From: DATLFA01 sp039934635
GTDB taxonomy: Bacteria > Actinomycetota > Acidimicrobiia > Acidimicrobiales > WLNW01
Direction of reading: 5' to 3'
NCBI GenBank assembly: GCA_039934635.1
Contig: JBDTLT010000001.1
Span: forward strand, 74,570-138,569
Length of the DNA stretch: 64,000 bases
The notes under the pieces are model-generated. The model had not been told where the DNA came from, made no database searches, and saw nothing but the letters and a program-made list of their open reading frames with translations. The position numbers and the translations under genes were made by a program. Positions 9,224 through 18,008 of this stretch are shown one piece after another (position 1 is the stretch's first letter; the number at the start of each line of letters is the position of its first letter).

Positions 9224-10384
9224 ATGGGACGGCGCTACTCGGTGATCTCGGCCGACGGCCACATCGAAACCCCACCCGATCGTTGGGTCAAGTATGTGCC
9301 CGAGAAGTGGCGTGATCGTGCACCGAGACTGGTGCCGCTCGTCGAGGGGGGCGAAGGCTGGCTCGTCGAAGGCCAGCCGATGTTGCACAACGGCCCGAAC
9401 ATCACCGGTCGCGGTCCGATCCGCTTTCGCAACGCCAGCTATTGGAACACCGACGGCACTCCCGCCGAGGGCGCCGGTGATGCCCAGCAGCGGCTGCGAG
9501 AGCAGGACATCGACGGCATCGATGCCGAGGTGTTGTTCCCTCCGGTGTTCGCGTCACGATTCCTCGAGGGCATCGGTGACCCCGCGGTCTACGCGTCGAT
9601 GGTGCACGCGTTCAACGTCTACCTCGCCCAGGACTTCTGTTCGGTTGCCCCTGACCGCCTGATCGGCAACGCGGTGATTCCTGTCTGCGGCGTCGACGCA
9701 GCGTTGGCGGAGCTGCGGGCCGTGCACGATCTCGGGCTGCGCTCGATCAGCTTTTACCAGTTCCCCAACGGCACCGGTCATCCGACGCCGGCCGACGACG
9801 AGTTCTGGGCGACCACGCTCGAGCTCGGCATGGCGCTGTCACCGCACTTCGGCTTTGGCCAAGTGGCCGCGACGCCCGGTGGTAGCGGTCGCGGCGTCGG
9901 CCATCTCGATGCCGCGACGACGCTGTCGTTGCGAGCCGGCACGCATGCTCCCGTCTATTGCATGGTGCAGCTCATCGCGGCGGGTGTGTTCGACCGGTTC
10001 CCCGAGATCCGCTTCTACTTCGCCGAGACCAACGCCAGCTGGCTGCCCGGCACGCTCTACTTCCTCGACGACAACTACGACCTCTACCGCGACACATTCG
10101 ATCTCGAGTTACGCATGAAGCCGAGCGAGTACATCCTGCGGCACTGCTACTTCGGTATCGTGCGCGATCCGGTCGCGCTGCGGCTGGGCGACGAGATGCC
10201 CTACGCCAATCTCATGTGGGGCAGCGACTTTCCCCACTCGGTCGGCACGTACCCGCACTCCACCGATCACCTCGACGATGCGTTCGCGCGCATCGACGGT
10301 GCCACCCGGCGCCAGATCTTGCTCGAGACTCCTGCGCAATACTTCGGTCTCGACCTCGATGCCGAGATCACTCCGACCCCTTGA
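9224..10384 (+). CDS. Amidohydrolase family protein (Amidohydro_2 type)
   Basis: TIM-barrel amidohydrolase/decarboxylase of 386 aa. It has an N-terminal SADGHIETP strand carrying an acidic and a His metal ligand position, a mid-protein EIRFYFAETNASW segment and the C-terminal WGSDFPHS motif with the conserved Asp. The family includes ACMSD-like decarboxylases and C-C hydrolases as well as true amidohydrolases. Two further relatives lie in this window (22460-23524 and 50681-51868). It sits 17 bp upstream of an SDR gene in the same operon. Confidence 0.88.
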   Translation: MGRRYSVISADGHIETPPDRWVKYVPEKWRDRAPRLVPLVEGGEGWLVEGQPMLHNGPNITGRGPIRFRNASYWNTDGTPAEGAGDAQQRLREQDIDGIDAEVLFPPVFASRFLEGIGDPAVYASMVHAFNVYLAQDFCSVAPDRLIGNAVIPVCGVDAALAELRAVHDLGLRSISFYQFPNGTGHPTPADDEFWATTLELGMALSPHFGFGQVAATPGGSGRGVGHLDAATTLSLRAGTHAPVYCMVQLIAAGVFDRFPEIRFYFAETNASWLPGTLYFLDDNYDLYRDTFDLELRMKPSEYILRHCYFGIVRDPVALRLGDEMPYANLMWGSDFPHSVGTYPHSTDHLDDAFARIDGATRRQILLETPAQYFGLDLDAEITPTP

Positions 10385-10401
10385 ATCTGGAGGACGCACG
10401 A

Positions 10402-11166
10402 ATGGGTTTGCTCGACGGAAAGGTGGCGTTGGTGACGGGCGGGGCCCGTGGGCTCGGTGAAGCGATCGCGCGCCGCATGGTTGCCGAAGGAGCGACGGTG
10501 ATCGCCGCCGATCGTCGCGTCGAAGACGGCGCCAAGGTCGCCGATGAAATCGGTGCCAGCTTCCGCGAGCTCGACGTCACCGACGCCAACGCCTGGCAAA
10601 CGTGCGTCGCCGAGATCGTTGCGCTGCATCATCGGCTCGACGTGTTGGTCAACAACGCCGGCATCATCCGGGTCAAGCCGATACGTGAATGCACACCCGA
10701 AGAGTTTCGTCAGGTGCTCGACACCAACCTTGCCGGCACGTTCCTCGGCATCAAGAGCGTCGCGGAGCAGATGATCGCGCAGGGCGGGGGAGCGATCGTC
10801 AACATGTCGTCGCCGGGCGGGTTCGAAGGCACCTACGGAATGCCGGCCTACACCGCTTCCAAGTGGGGCATCCGGGGTCTCACCAAGACCGCTGCCGTCG
10901 AATTGGGGCAATTCGGCATACGGGTCAACGCAGTGATCCCCGGCCCCATGCCCACTGCGATGACGCGCCGGCCGGGTTGGGTCGATGCCGATTACGAACG
11001 GTTCTACGGTGCGAGCGTGCCGCTGGCGCGCATGGCTCGGGTCGACGAGGTCGCGAACCTCGCCGTGTGGCTCGCCAGCGACCAGGCGTCGTACTGCACC
11101 GGTGGTGACTACGCTGCCGACGGAGGGGTCACGGCCGGCAAACCACCGGCCCGTCCAGCGTCATGA
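10402..11166 (+). CDS. SDR family oxidoreductase (3-alpha/20-beta-HSD-like)
   Basis: Classical SDR of 254 aa that starts at ATG 10402 after a GGAGGA ribosome site; an upstream open frame from 9958 is a shadow of the amidohydrolase gene. It has TGGARGLG at 12-19, NNAG near 86-89, SSPGG near 138-142 and YTASK near 151-155. The overall pattern (ADGG at the C-terminus, INxxG-type loops) is close to steroid-type hydroxy dehydrogenases, but the family alone does not fix the substrate. It is third gene of the CoA-transferase operon. Confidence 0.9.
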   Translation: MGLLDGKVALVTGGARGLGEAIARRMVAEGATVIAADRRVEDGAKVADEIGASFRELDVTDANAWQTCVAEIVALHHRLDVLVNNAGIIRVKPIRECTPEEFRQVLDTNLAGTFLGIKSVAEQMIAQGGGAIVNMSSPGGFEGTYGMPAYTASKWGIRGLTKTAAVELGQFGIRVNAVIPGPMPTAMTRRPGWVDADYERFYGASVPLARMARVDEVANLAVWLASDQASYCTGGDYAADGGVTAGKPPARPAS

Positions 11167-11178
11167 TCGAGCGGTCCG

Positions 11179-11958
11179 ATGATTGAGCTGAGCGCACCAC
11201 CCGAACCGCGCGATCTGTTGCGCGGCCGCGTCGCCGTCGTCACGGCCGCCGCGGGCACGGGCATCGGCTTCGCGACCGCGCGACGACTGGCGCTCGAGGG
11301 CGCGTCGGTGATGATCAGCGATCGCCACGAGGTGCGCTTGGCTGCTTCGCTCGCCGCGCTGCGCGCCGAAGTGACGACACCGGTCATGGCGATGCCCTGC
11401 GACGTGACCGACGGCGATCAAATCGAGCGGCTCTACGACGCCACCGAAGCCGAGCTCGGCCCTATCGATGTCGCGTTCAACAACGCCGGCCTCGGCGGTC
11501 GTTCGGCGCTGGTCGACATGACCGATGAGTCGTGGTTCCACGTCCTCGACGTCACGCTCAACTCGGCATTTCGCTGCACCCGCTCGTTGATGCGCCGGAT
11601 GATCCCGCGCGGTTCGGGCACCATCATCAACATCGCGTCGGTGACGGCGTGGCGGGCCGAGGCCGAGCAATCGCACTACGGCGCGGCCAAGGCTGCGGTC
11701 GCCGCGCTGACGCGGTGCGCCGCGATGGAGGCCGCACCGTTCGGTATCCGCATCAACGCGGTTGCGCCGACGATCACGCTGCACGAGAACCTCGCCCGCG
11801 CCATCGGCCAAGACCTGGTGCAGTGGTGGGGTGACCGGCAAGCGCAGGGCCGTGTCGCCGAGACCGCGGAGATCGCGGCGGTGATCGCCTGGCTCGCCAG
11901 TGACTACGCCTCGTATCTCACCGGCGAAGTCGTCTCTGTCTCCTCCCAACGCCCCTGA
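11179..11958 (+). CDS. SDR family oxidoreductase
   Basis: SDR of 259 aa with a slightly unusual glycine motif, TAAAGTGIG, an Asp after beta-2 (ISDRHE), NNAG near 101, SVTAW with the catalytic Ser, and HYGAAK supplying Tyr and Lys. It lies 12 bp after the previous SDR gene and ends the operon at a strong hairpin. The two tandem SDRs are not close copies of each other, so they probably act on different hydroxyl groups or in different directions. Confidence 0.88.
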   Translation: MIELSAPPEPRDLLRGRVAVVTAAAGTGIGFATARRLALEGASVMISDRHEVRLAASLAALRAEVTTPVMAMPCDVTDGDQIERLYDATEAELGPIDVAFNNAGLGGRSALVDMTDESWFHVLDVTLNSAFRCTRSLMRRMIPRGSGTIINIASVTAWRAEAEQSHYGAAKAAVAALTRCAAMEAAPFGIRINAVAPTITLHENLARAIGQDLVQWWGDRQAQGRVAETAEIAAVIAWLASDYASYLTGEVVSVSSQRP

Positions 11959-11963
11959 AATCC

Positions 11964-12018
11964 CCCGTTCTGGCTGTCAAACGTCGCGATATTTGCGACG
12001 TTTGACAGCGAGAACGGG
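11964..12018. terminator. Long near-perfect hairpin between convergent genes
   Basis: Arms 11964-11987 and 11995-12018 are complementary over 24 bp with one mismatch, around a 7-nt loop (GATATTT). The inner arm is GCTGTCAAACGTCGC. It lies exactly between the convergent stops at 11958 and 12031. No U-tract is present, which fits the U-less terminators common in actinobacteria, and it could serve both strands. Confidence 0.75.
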
Positions 12019-12030
12019 AAGGAAGCGGGG

Positions 12031-13188
12031 TCAGAGGGAGGCGAAGGCGGCGTGGACGAGGGAGACGCTGCGGGTGTCGGGTGGGGCGTCCGGTGACGCG
12101 ACCCGCATGCGGTTCATGACGTAGGCGACGGAGAGTCGTGCTTCGGGATCGCACATGGCGACGGATCCGCCGTGGCCGGTGTGGCCGAACGCCCGGGGGT
12201 TGGGTCCGTAGATCACGTTCATGATGTTGGGCATGAAGCCGAGGTTCCACCGAAACGCGATGCCGCCCATTGCGAGGCCGATGAACAGGTCGACGCCTTC
12301 GGGCTGCGGCTCGCGCATGCGCTCGATCGATTCGGCGCCGACGATGCGCACGCCATCGATCTGCCCCCCGTTGGCGAGTGCGCCATACACGCGCGCAAGT
12401 GCTCGCGCCGTGCCGTGACCGTTGGCGGCGGGGATCTCGGCACTGCGCCAGCGCGCCGAGTTGACCTCGCCGTCGGGCAAACGGGGGTTGTGCATGTGTT
12501 GCACAGACGGATGCGCGCCGGCAGGGATCGACGGCCGCGCGCCACCCGGGGGGACGATCAAGTCGGCGACGCGATGGTGCTCGGACGCGGGCAGGCCGAT
12601 GAAGAAGTCGAGACCCAACGGTTCGGCGATCTCTTGGCGAAAGAAGGTGCCGACCGAGCGGCCGGTGATGCGACGGATCACTTCACCGACGAGGAAGCCG
12701 AAGGTGATCGAGTGATAGCCCGACTCGGTGCCGGGCTCCCACCACGGCTCGCTGCGCGCCAACGCGGCGCACATGCGATCCCAGTCGTAGAGCGCTTCGA
12801 CCGGCAGCGGCTCTCGTATCGCGCTGAGACCGGCGCGGTGGCTGAGCAGCCAGCGCACGGGAATGTTCGCTTTGCCGGCCTGTGCGAACTCGGGCCAATA
12901 GCGAGCGACCGGCGCGTCGACGTCGAGCTCACCGCGTTCGACCAACAAGTGCGCGCTGAGCGCGGTCATCCCCTTGGTCGTCGAGAAGACGTTGACGATG
13001 GTGTCCTCTTGCCACGCACCGGGGCGAGCACCCTGGATCTCGCCCGCCCACAGGTCGACGACGCTCTCGCCGCGGTGCGTCACCGCGACCGCAGCACCGA
13101 CATCGCCGTTGTCGGTGAAGTTCCGCACAAAAGCCTCGCGCACCTTCTCGAAACGCGGATCGCAGGTACCGGCAACATCGACGGGCAT
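12031..13188 (-). CDS. Serine hydrolase, beta-lactamase class C/EstB-like esterase
   Basis: A 385-aa penicillin-binding-protein-like esterase. The nucleophile motif S69-T-T-K72 is clear. A Y-H-S motif near residue 158 supplies the tyrosine base. A HTGHGG segment near the C-terminus stands in for the KTG motif, as in EstB-type esterases. No signal peptide is seen, so it is likely intracellular and acts on short-chain esters or lactones rather than cell wall. The start chosen (13188) begins at the conserved domain; the upstream open frame enters the 31-bp repeat. Confidence 0.88.
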   Translation of the reverse strand: MPVDVAGTCDPRFEKVREAFVRNFTDNGDVGAAVAVTHRGESVVDLWAGEIQGARPGAWQEDTIVNVFSTTKGMTALSAHLLVERGELDVDAPVARYWPEFAQAGKANIPVRWLLSHRAGLSAIREPLPVEALYDWDRMCAALARSEPWWEPGTESGYHSITFGFLVGEVIRRITGRSVGTFFRQEIAEPLGLDFFIGLPASEHHRVADLIVPPGGARPSIPAGAHPSVQHMHNPRLPDGEVNSARWRSAEIPAANGHGTARALARVYGALANGGQIDGVRIVGAESIERMREPQPEGVDLFIGLAMGGIAFRWNLGFMPNIMNVIYGPNPRAFGHTGHGGSVAMCDPEARLSVAYVMNRMRVASPDAPPDTRSVSLVHAAFASL

Positions 13189-13212
13189 CGCGGAACGGTA
13201 TCGCGACTCGCC

Positions 13213-13278
13213 CTCCGCTCTGCCGGGGGCCGCTCGGGCCACTGCAACTCCGCTCTGCCGGGGGCCGCTCGGGCCACT
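13213..13278. repeat. 31-bp direct repeat, two tandem copies
   Basis: Two identical 31-bp copies start at 13213 and 13248 (period 35 bp) and begin CTCCGCTCTGCCGGGGGCCG. They fill the divergent intergenic space between the esterase and SMP-30 genes. They may be a duplicated regulatory box or a simple slippage duplication. Confidence 0.85.
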
Positions 13279-13289
13279 AGTTTCGCGCC

Positions 13290-14150
13290 GTGCAGATTGA
13301 CACCCTCATTGACGGATTGGTATTTCCCGAAGGCCCCCGCTGGCGCGACGGCACCTTGTGGTTCTCCGACATCTGGGACGACCGCGTCGCCCGCGTATCG
13401 ATCGACGGAACCTGCGTCACGGTGACCCGGCTCGAACAACCGTCGGGCCTCGGCTGGTTGCCCGACGGCCGCCTGCTCGTCGTGGCGATGGGGGCGCGGC
13501 AACTGATGCGCCTCGAGCCCAGCGGCGAGCTCGTTGTGCACGCCGACCTGACGCCGTTCGCCGACTGGCCCTGCAACGACATGGTGGTCGCCGCGGACGG
13601 CACGGCCTATGTCGGCCACTTCGGGTGGGATCGCCAACACGGTTCGACCGAGCCGAGAGCGGCCAGCGTGCTGCGGGTTCAGCCCGACGGCGCAGTCGAT
13701 GTGGCGGCCGACGACATGTTGTTCCCCAACGGCATGGCGATCACGCCCGATGGAGCGACGTTGATCGTCGCCGAGTCCTCGGGCTCGCGGGTCACCGCGT
13801 TCGATCGCGCCGCGGACGGTTCTCTGAGCAACCGGCGCAGCTTTGCCGACTTCTCCGAGCGCGATCGCCGCGATGGGCACGAACCGGTGCGACCCGACGG
13901 CATCTGCCTCGATGTCGACGGTGCGCTGTGGTTGCCCGACCCGGCGGGGCGCCGTGTGATGCGCGTGCTCGACGGGGGCACCGTCACCGAAACGCACGCC
14001 ATCGCGGGCGAGGCACCATTGGCGTGCGCGGTGGGTGGCATCGACGGCCGCACGCTGTTCGTCACGTTTGCGTCGATCTTCGAACAAGACAAGGCCGCCG
14101 CGGCCCGCAGCGGGCGTATCGGCACCGCGGTTCTTCCGCCGTTGAACTGA
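13290..14150 (+). CDS. SMP-30/gluconolactonase/LRE family protein
   Basis: Six-bladed beta-propeller of 286 aa starting at GTG. Typical SMP-30 features are the N-terminal GLVFPEGPRW with a metal-binding Glu, ACNDM-like CNDMVVA near residue 100, FPNGMAITPDG near 150 and RPDGICLDVDG near 205. The family hydrolyses lactones or phosphotriesters using one divalent metal. It leads a six-gene operon with an HSL esterase 10 bp downstream, suggesting hydrolytic ring opening or deacylation upstream of CoA metabolism. Confidence 0.9.
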   Translation: MQIDTLIDGLVFPEGPRWRDGTLWFSDIWDDRVARVSIDGTCVTVTRLEQPSGLGWLPDGRLLVVAMGARQLMRLEPSGELVVHADLTPFADWPCNDMVVAADGTAYVGHFGWDRQHGSTEPRAASVLRVQPDGAVDVAADDMLFPNGMAITPDGATLIVAESSGSRVTAFDRAADGSLSNRRSFADFSERDRRDGHEPVRPDGICLDVDGALWLPDPAGRRVMRVLDGGTVTETHAIAGEAPLACAVGGIDGRTLFVTFASIFEQDKAAAARSGRIGTAVLPPLN

Positions 14151-14160
14151 GGAGCGAACG

Positions 14161-15096
14161 ATGCCCATCGACCCCGCAGCCCACGCGCTGATCCAGGCCA
14201 TGGACGGGAGCTTTCCCAAGTTGCACGAGATGCCATCCGGCACCGAGGCACGGCGGCGCATCGTCGAAGCCATGCATGATGTCGAACCCGACCGTGAACC
14301 GCTGCACCACGTCGAAGACCGCCAGATTGCGGTCGAAGACGGCGAGATCGCAGTACGCATCTACCGGCCCAGCGACGCGCCCGATCTGCCGATCGTCGTC
14401 TTCTTCCACGGTGGCGGATGGGTGCTCTGCGATCTCGAGTCGCACGACGCAATGGCACGCCGTATGGCGAACACCAGCGGATGCATCGTCGTGGCTACCG
14501 ACTACCGCCTCGCGCCCGAGCATCGCTATCCCACCGCGGCCGACGACTGCTATGCGGCGCTGTGCTGGGCCCACGACAACGGGGCGACGTTCGGAGGCGA
14601 TCCGTCGCGCCTCGCCATCTTCGGCGACAGTGCCGGAGGCAACCTCGCCGCGGTCGTGGCGCAGATGGCACGCGACAAGGGCACGCCACATTTGCGATTG
14701 CAAATACTGGCGTATCCGGTAATCGACGCGCGGTGCGACTCGACCTCACAGCGCACGATCGGCCGCGACTACATGTTGTGGACCGAAGAAGTGCAGTGGT
14801 GTTGGCAGCAGTATCTGTCGGCGCCGGCCGATGGAGAACAACCGTATGCGTCGCCGATCCGGGCGGCGACTCTGGCGGGCCTGGCGCCGGCACTCGTGAT
14901 CACCCCCGAGTTCGACCCATTGCGCGACGAGGGCGAGGACTACGCGCGAGCGCTCGAGGCGGCGGGTGTACCGACCGAGCACACCCGCTACGACGGCATG
15001 TTCCACAGCTTCCTCACCTTCACCAACGTGTTGCCCGCGGCTGATCGCGCGCACGAACAGATAGCAGACGCACTTCGGAGGGCTTTCAAAAGTTAA
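14161..15096 (+). CDS. Alpha/beta hydrolase, HSL (hormone-sensitive lipase) family
   Basis: A 311-aa carboxylesterase of family IV. The oxyanion motif HGGGW is at 83-87 and the nucleophile elbow GDSAGG has Ser157. Asp in the EFDPLRDEG segment and His in the MFHSF segment complete the triad. It is cytosolic and probably cleaves an ester or lactone intermediate. It starts 10 bp after the lactonase gene. Confidence 0.93.
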   Translation: MPIDPAAHALIQAMDGSFPKLHEMPSGTEARRRIVEAMHDVEPDREPLHHVEDRQIAVEDGEIAVRIYRPSDAPDLPIVVFFHGGGWVLCDLESHDAMARRMANTSGCIVVATDYRLAPEHRYPTAADDCYAALCWAHDNGATFGGDPSRLAIFGDSAGGNLAAVVAQMARDKGTPHLRLQILAYPVIDARCDSTSQRTIGRDYMLWTEEVQWCWQQYLSAPADGEQPYASPIRAATLAGLAPALVITPEFDPLRDEGEDYARALEAAGVPTEHTRYDGMFHSFLTFTNVLPAADRAHEQIADALRRAFKS

Positions 15097-15114
15097 GAGC
15101 GCTACTGTGCCGTC

Positions 15115-16356
15115 ATGAGCGACGACGCCATGATTCAGGGTCGCATCACCGACGAGTCGGTCGAGATGATGCGCAAGCGCATCGGGTATCCGAACCCGAC
15201 GGTGCGGTCGGGCATTGTCACGTTGCCGTGGAACACGGCGTGTACGGCCGACGGCATCCGCCACTTTGTCGAGGGTTATGGCGATGCGAATCCGCTCTAC
15301 TCCGACCCGCGCTACGGGCCGACGACGCGTTGGGGCTCGCAGATCGCTCCGCCGGGCTTCGAAGCGACGATGGGCTATGACCGTTCGCCGGTCGTGCCCG
15401 ATGATCTCGCAAAGGCGACGCGTGGCGCGCTACGCGGTGTGCAACTGTTCCACTCGGGCAACGACTCGCGGTTCTATCGTCCAGTGGTGCCGGGCGATGT
15501 GCTCGACAAGACACAGGTAGTCGCCGAGGTCGAGGACAAGCCGTCGGAGTTCGCCGGGCGCAGCGTGATCGTGACCAACAAGTTGACGTGGGCCAATCAG
15601 CGCGGCGAAGTCGTCAGCGATCAACGCAAGTGGTTCGTGCATGCCGAGCGGCGCAGCGTCAAAGACCGCGCCGCCGATGCGCCGCGTCCGCCCAAGGATC
15701 AACCCGCGTCCTATACCGACGAGCAGTTGGTCGAGATCGAGGCGGCGTATGACGCCGAGTACGTGCGTGGTGCCGACACGCTCTGGTACGAAGATGTCGA
15801 GATCGGCGCGTCATTGCCGACCATGGTCAAAGGCCCGCTCACGGTCACCGATCTGATCAACATGCACATGGGCGGCGGCTGGTTCGGGTACGGCAACCCG
15901 CCGCTGCGACTGGCCTACGAGAATCGTAAGAAGCTGCGGGGCTTCTACACCAAGAACGAGTTCGATGCGTGGGATGTCGTGCAACGCGTGCACTGGGAGC
16001 CAGAGTTGGCGCGCAAGGTCGGTGTGCCCGCGGCGTATGACATCGGCCCGATGCGGTGGGCATGGTTGCAGCACTACTGCACCAACTGGTGTGGTGACGA
16101 CGCATGGCTGTTCCGCGTGCGCGGCGAGTTCCGCAAGTTCAACTACATGGGCGACACCACGTGGATCACCGCGGTCGTCACCGACAAGCGCATCGACGGC
16201 GATCACGGCACCGTTGTCGACATCGAGGTCACCGGCACCAATCAGCGGGGTCAGCAGAACATCAATGGCTGGGCGACGTTCATCGTCGCATCGCACGAAC
16301 ACGGCCCGATGCGTCTCCCTGATCCGCCGTCGTTGCCTGCCGAACTCGAGAAGTGA
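15115..16356 (+). CDS. MaoC-like/FAS1-like dehydratase (double hotdog acyl-CoA hydratase)
   Basis: Two hotdog modules in 413 aa: an N-terminal FAS1-like dehydratase domain (about 20-190), containing the NPLYSDPRYG hydratase-2-like segment, and a C-terminal MaoC-like half (about 225-400) that includes LTVTDLINMHMG. Such fused proteins hydrate enoyl-CoA esters with bulky or branched acyl groups. It overlaps nothing, but is separated by only 3 bp from the acyl-CoA dehydrogenase gene, which would supply its enoyl-CoA substrate. Confidence 0.88.
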   Translation: MSDDAMIQGRITDESVEMMRKRIGYPNPTVRSGIVTLPWNTACTADGIRHFVEGYGDANPLYSDPRYGPTTRWGSQIAPPGFEATMGYDRSPVVPDDLAKATRGALRGVQLFHSGNDSRFYRPVVPGDVLDKTQVVAEVEDKPSEFAGRSVIVTNKLTWANQRGEVVSDQRKWFVHAERRSVKDRAADAPRPPKDQPASYTDEQLVEIEAAYDAEYVRGADTLWYEDVEIGASLPTMVKGPLTVTDLINMHMGGGWFGYGNPPLRLAYENRKKLRGFYTKNEFDAWDVVQRVHWEPELARKVGVPAAYDIGPMRWAWLQHYCTNWCGDDAWLFRVRGEFRKFNYMGDTTWITAVVTDKRIDGDHGTVVDIEVTGTNQRGQQNINGWATFIVASHEHGPMRLPDPPSLPAELEK

Positions 16357-16359
16357 GCA

Positions 16360-17547
16360 ATGGACCTTCGCTCATCGGCGGCGGAGCGCGCGTTCAGGGA
16401 GCAAGTGCGTTCCTGGCTCGACGAGCACTGCGTCGGTGAGTTCGCGCGTTGGAAGGGCCGCGGCGGTATCGGACGCGAAGAGATTCCCGTCGAGGTGCAG
16501 ATCGAATGGGAGCGTGAGCTGGCGCGCGGCGGATGGGTCGGCCTCGGCTACCCCGCGGATCTCGGCGGCCGTCCGGCCTCGTTGACCGAGCAGGTCGCAT
16601 TCCACGAGGAGTACGTACGCTCAGAGGCGCCGGCGCGCCTGGGCAACATCGGTGTCACGCTGCTCGGTCCGACGCTGCTGGCCTTCGCAACGGACGAACA
16701 ACAGCGCCGCTTCGTCCCGCCGATCCTTCGTTGCGACGAGCTGTGGTGTCAGGGCTACTCAGAACCCGATGCAGGATCCGACCTCGCGTCGTTGCGCACG
16801 CGCGCGTGGCGCGACGGGGACGAGTGGGTCATCGAGGGTCAAAAGGTGTGGACCACGTTGGCGCATCTTGCACAGTGGTGCTTCGTGTTGTGTCGCACCG
16901 ACCCCGCGTCGCAGCGTCACGATGGCTTGTCGTACTTGTTGGTACCGATGGATCAGCCGGGCATCGAGGTGCGGCCGATCCGTCAGCCCACCGGCAGCAG
17001 CGAGTTCAGCGAGTTGTTCTTCCACGGAGCCCGCACGCGGGCCGATCTCGTGGTCGGTGCGGTCGGATCGGGATGGCGTGTCGCGATGGGCACGCTGGGA
17101 TTCGAACGCGGCGTGGGTTCATTGGGGCTGCAGCTGTCGTTCGTGCACGAACTCGAGAGCGTGATCGCGCTCGCCCGCAAGAACGGTGCGATCGACAATC
17201 CCGTGATTCGCGACGAGATCGCGCGCGCGTGGATCGGTCTGCAGATCATGCGCGCATCCGCGCGGCGCTCGCTCGGCGCACAATCGGGCGCGGCGCCGTC
17301 GATCTCGAAGCTCTACTGGTCGACCTGGTATCAACGATTCGGTGAACTGGCGATGCGGGTGCGCGGTGCCTCGGCGATGGTCGCCGAGACGAGTGTCGAC
17401 GCCGCGCCGGCATTCGATGGATTACAGCAGCTGTTCTTGTTCGGGCGGGCTGTCACGATCTTCGCCGGGTCGACCGAGATCCAGCGCAACATCCTGGGTG
17501 AGTCGGTGCTTGGACTACCTCGCGAGCCAAGAGTGAAAGAGGCGTAA
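16360..17547 (+). CDS. Acyl-CoA dehydrogenase family protein
   Basis: FAD-dependent acyl-CoA dehydrogenase of 395 aa with the CQGYSEPDAGSDLASL flavin/substrate motif (about 130-145), the EGQKVWTT strand, and the C-terminal FAGSTEIQRNILGE. The usual MCAD-type catalytic Glu before the Gly of the terminal motif is Ala here, as in many long-chain or cyclic acyl-CoA dehydrogenases where the base lies elsewhere. It should introduce the alpha,beta double bond hydrated by the upstream MaoC protein. A cupin gene starts 2 bp after its stop. Confidence 0.92.
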   Translation: MDLRSSAAERAFREQVRSWLDEHCVGEFARWKGRGGIGREEIPVEVQIEWERELARGGWVGLGYPADLGGRPASLTEQVAFHEEYVRSEAPARLGNIGVTLLGPTLLAFATDEQQRRFVPPILRCDELWCQGYSEPDAGSDLASLRTRAWRDGDEWVIEGQKVWTTLAHLAQWCFVLCRTDPASQRHDGLSYLLVPMDQPGIEVRPIRQPTGSSEFSELFFHGARTRADLVVGAVGSGWRVAMGTLGFERGVGSLGLQLSFVHELESVIALARKNGAIDNPVIRDEIARAWIGLQIMRASARRSLGAQSGAAPSISKLYWSTWYQRFGELAMRVRGASAMVAETSVDAAPAFDGLQQLFLFGRAVTIFAGSTEIQRNILGESVLGLPREPRVKEA

Positions 17548-17549
17548 CG

Positions 17550-17999
17550 ATGACGACGCGTCGCATAGTGACGATCGACGACGGGGGCGGGCGAGGTGTG
17601 GTCGAGTCCGACGGCGCGCCCGCCATGTTCGGGGGAGCGGACTCGCCTGAAGGCGTCGACATCGAGGTGGTGTGGGTCGTCACCGACGCGCCGCCCGATC
17701 TCGGCGCTGACGTCGACTACGACCATCCGGCGTGGACCCTCGGCCCGGTACCCACCGGCGGCGCCCGCTGGTCGATGTTGACGTTCTATCCGGGAGCGAA
17801 GGCGCGCGGCATGCATCGCACACACACGATCGATTTCGTCCAGGTGATCAGCGGCGAGATCCATCTCGTGTTGGGCGACACCGAAGAGCGCCTACTCGGC
17901 CCCGGGGACACGGTCGTGCAACGTGGCGCGACGCACGCGTGGGAGAATCGCAGCGACGAACCGTGCGTGATGTCTGCAATCATGATGACCGCACGATGA
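17550..17999 (+). CDS. Cupin domain-containing protein
   Basis: Single cupin barrel of 149 aa. A metal-binding segment with two His (MHRTHTIDF, about 90-98), the GEIHLVLGD turn and the late His in GATHAWEN are visible. A role as a small metal-dependent isomerase, dioxygenase or ligand binder is possible; the family does not decide. It is tightly packed in the SMP-30 operon. Confidence 0.85.
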   Translation: MTTRRIVTIDDGGGRGVVESDGAPAMFGGADSPEGVDIEVVWVVTDAPPDLGADVDYDHPAWTLGPVPTGGARWSMLTFYPGAKARGMHRTHTIDFVQVISGEIHLVLGDTEERLLGPGDTVVQRGATHAWENRSDEPCVMSAIMMTAR

Positions 18000-18008
18000 G
18001 GGGTTGCG

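Noticed and set aside
12172..13425. Long open frames opposite real genes (for example 12172-13425 +, 18793-20196 +, 44555-45730 +, 47994-49169 +, 59387-60754 +)
   Set aside because: They are antisense to well-supported genes, have Arg/Ala/His-rich composition typical of GC-rich shadow frames and show no family motifs.
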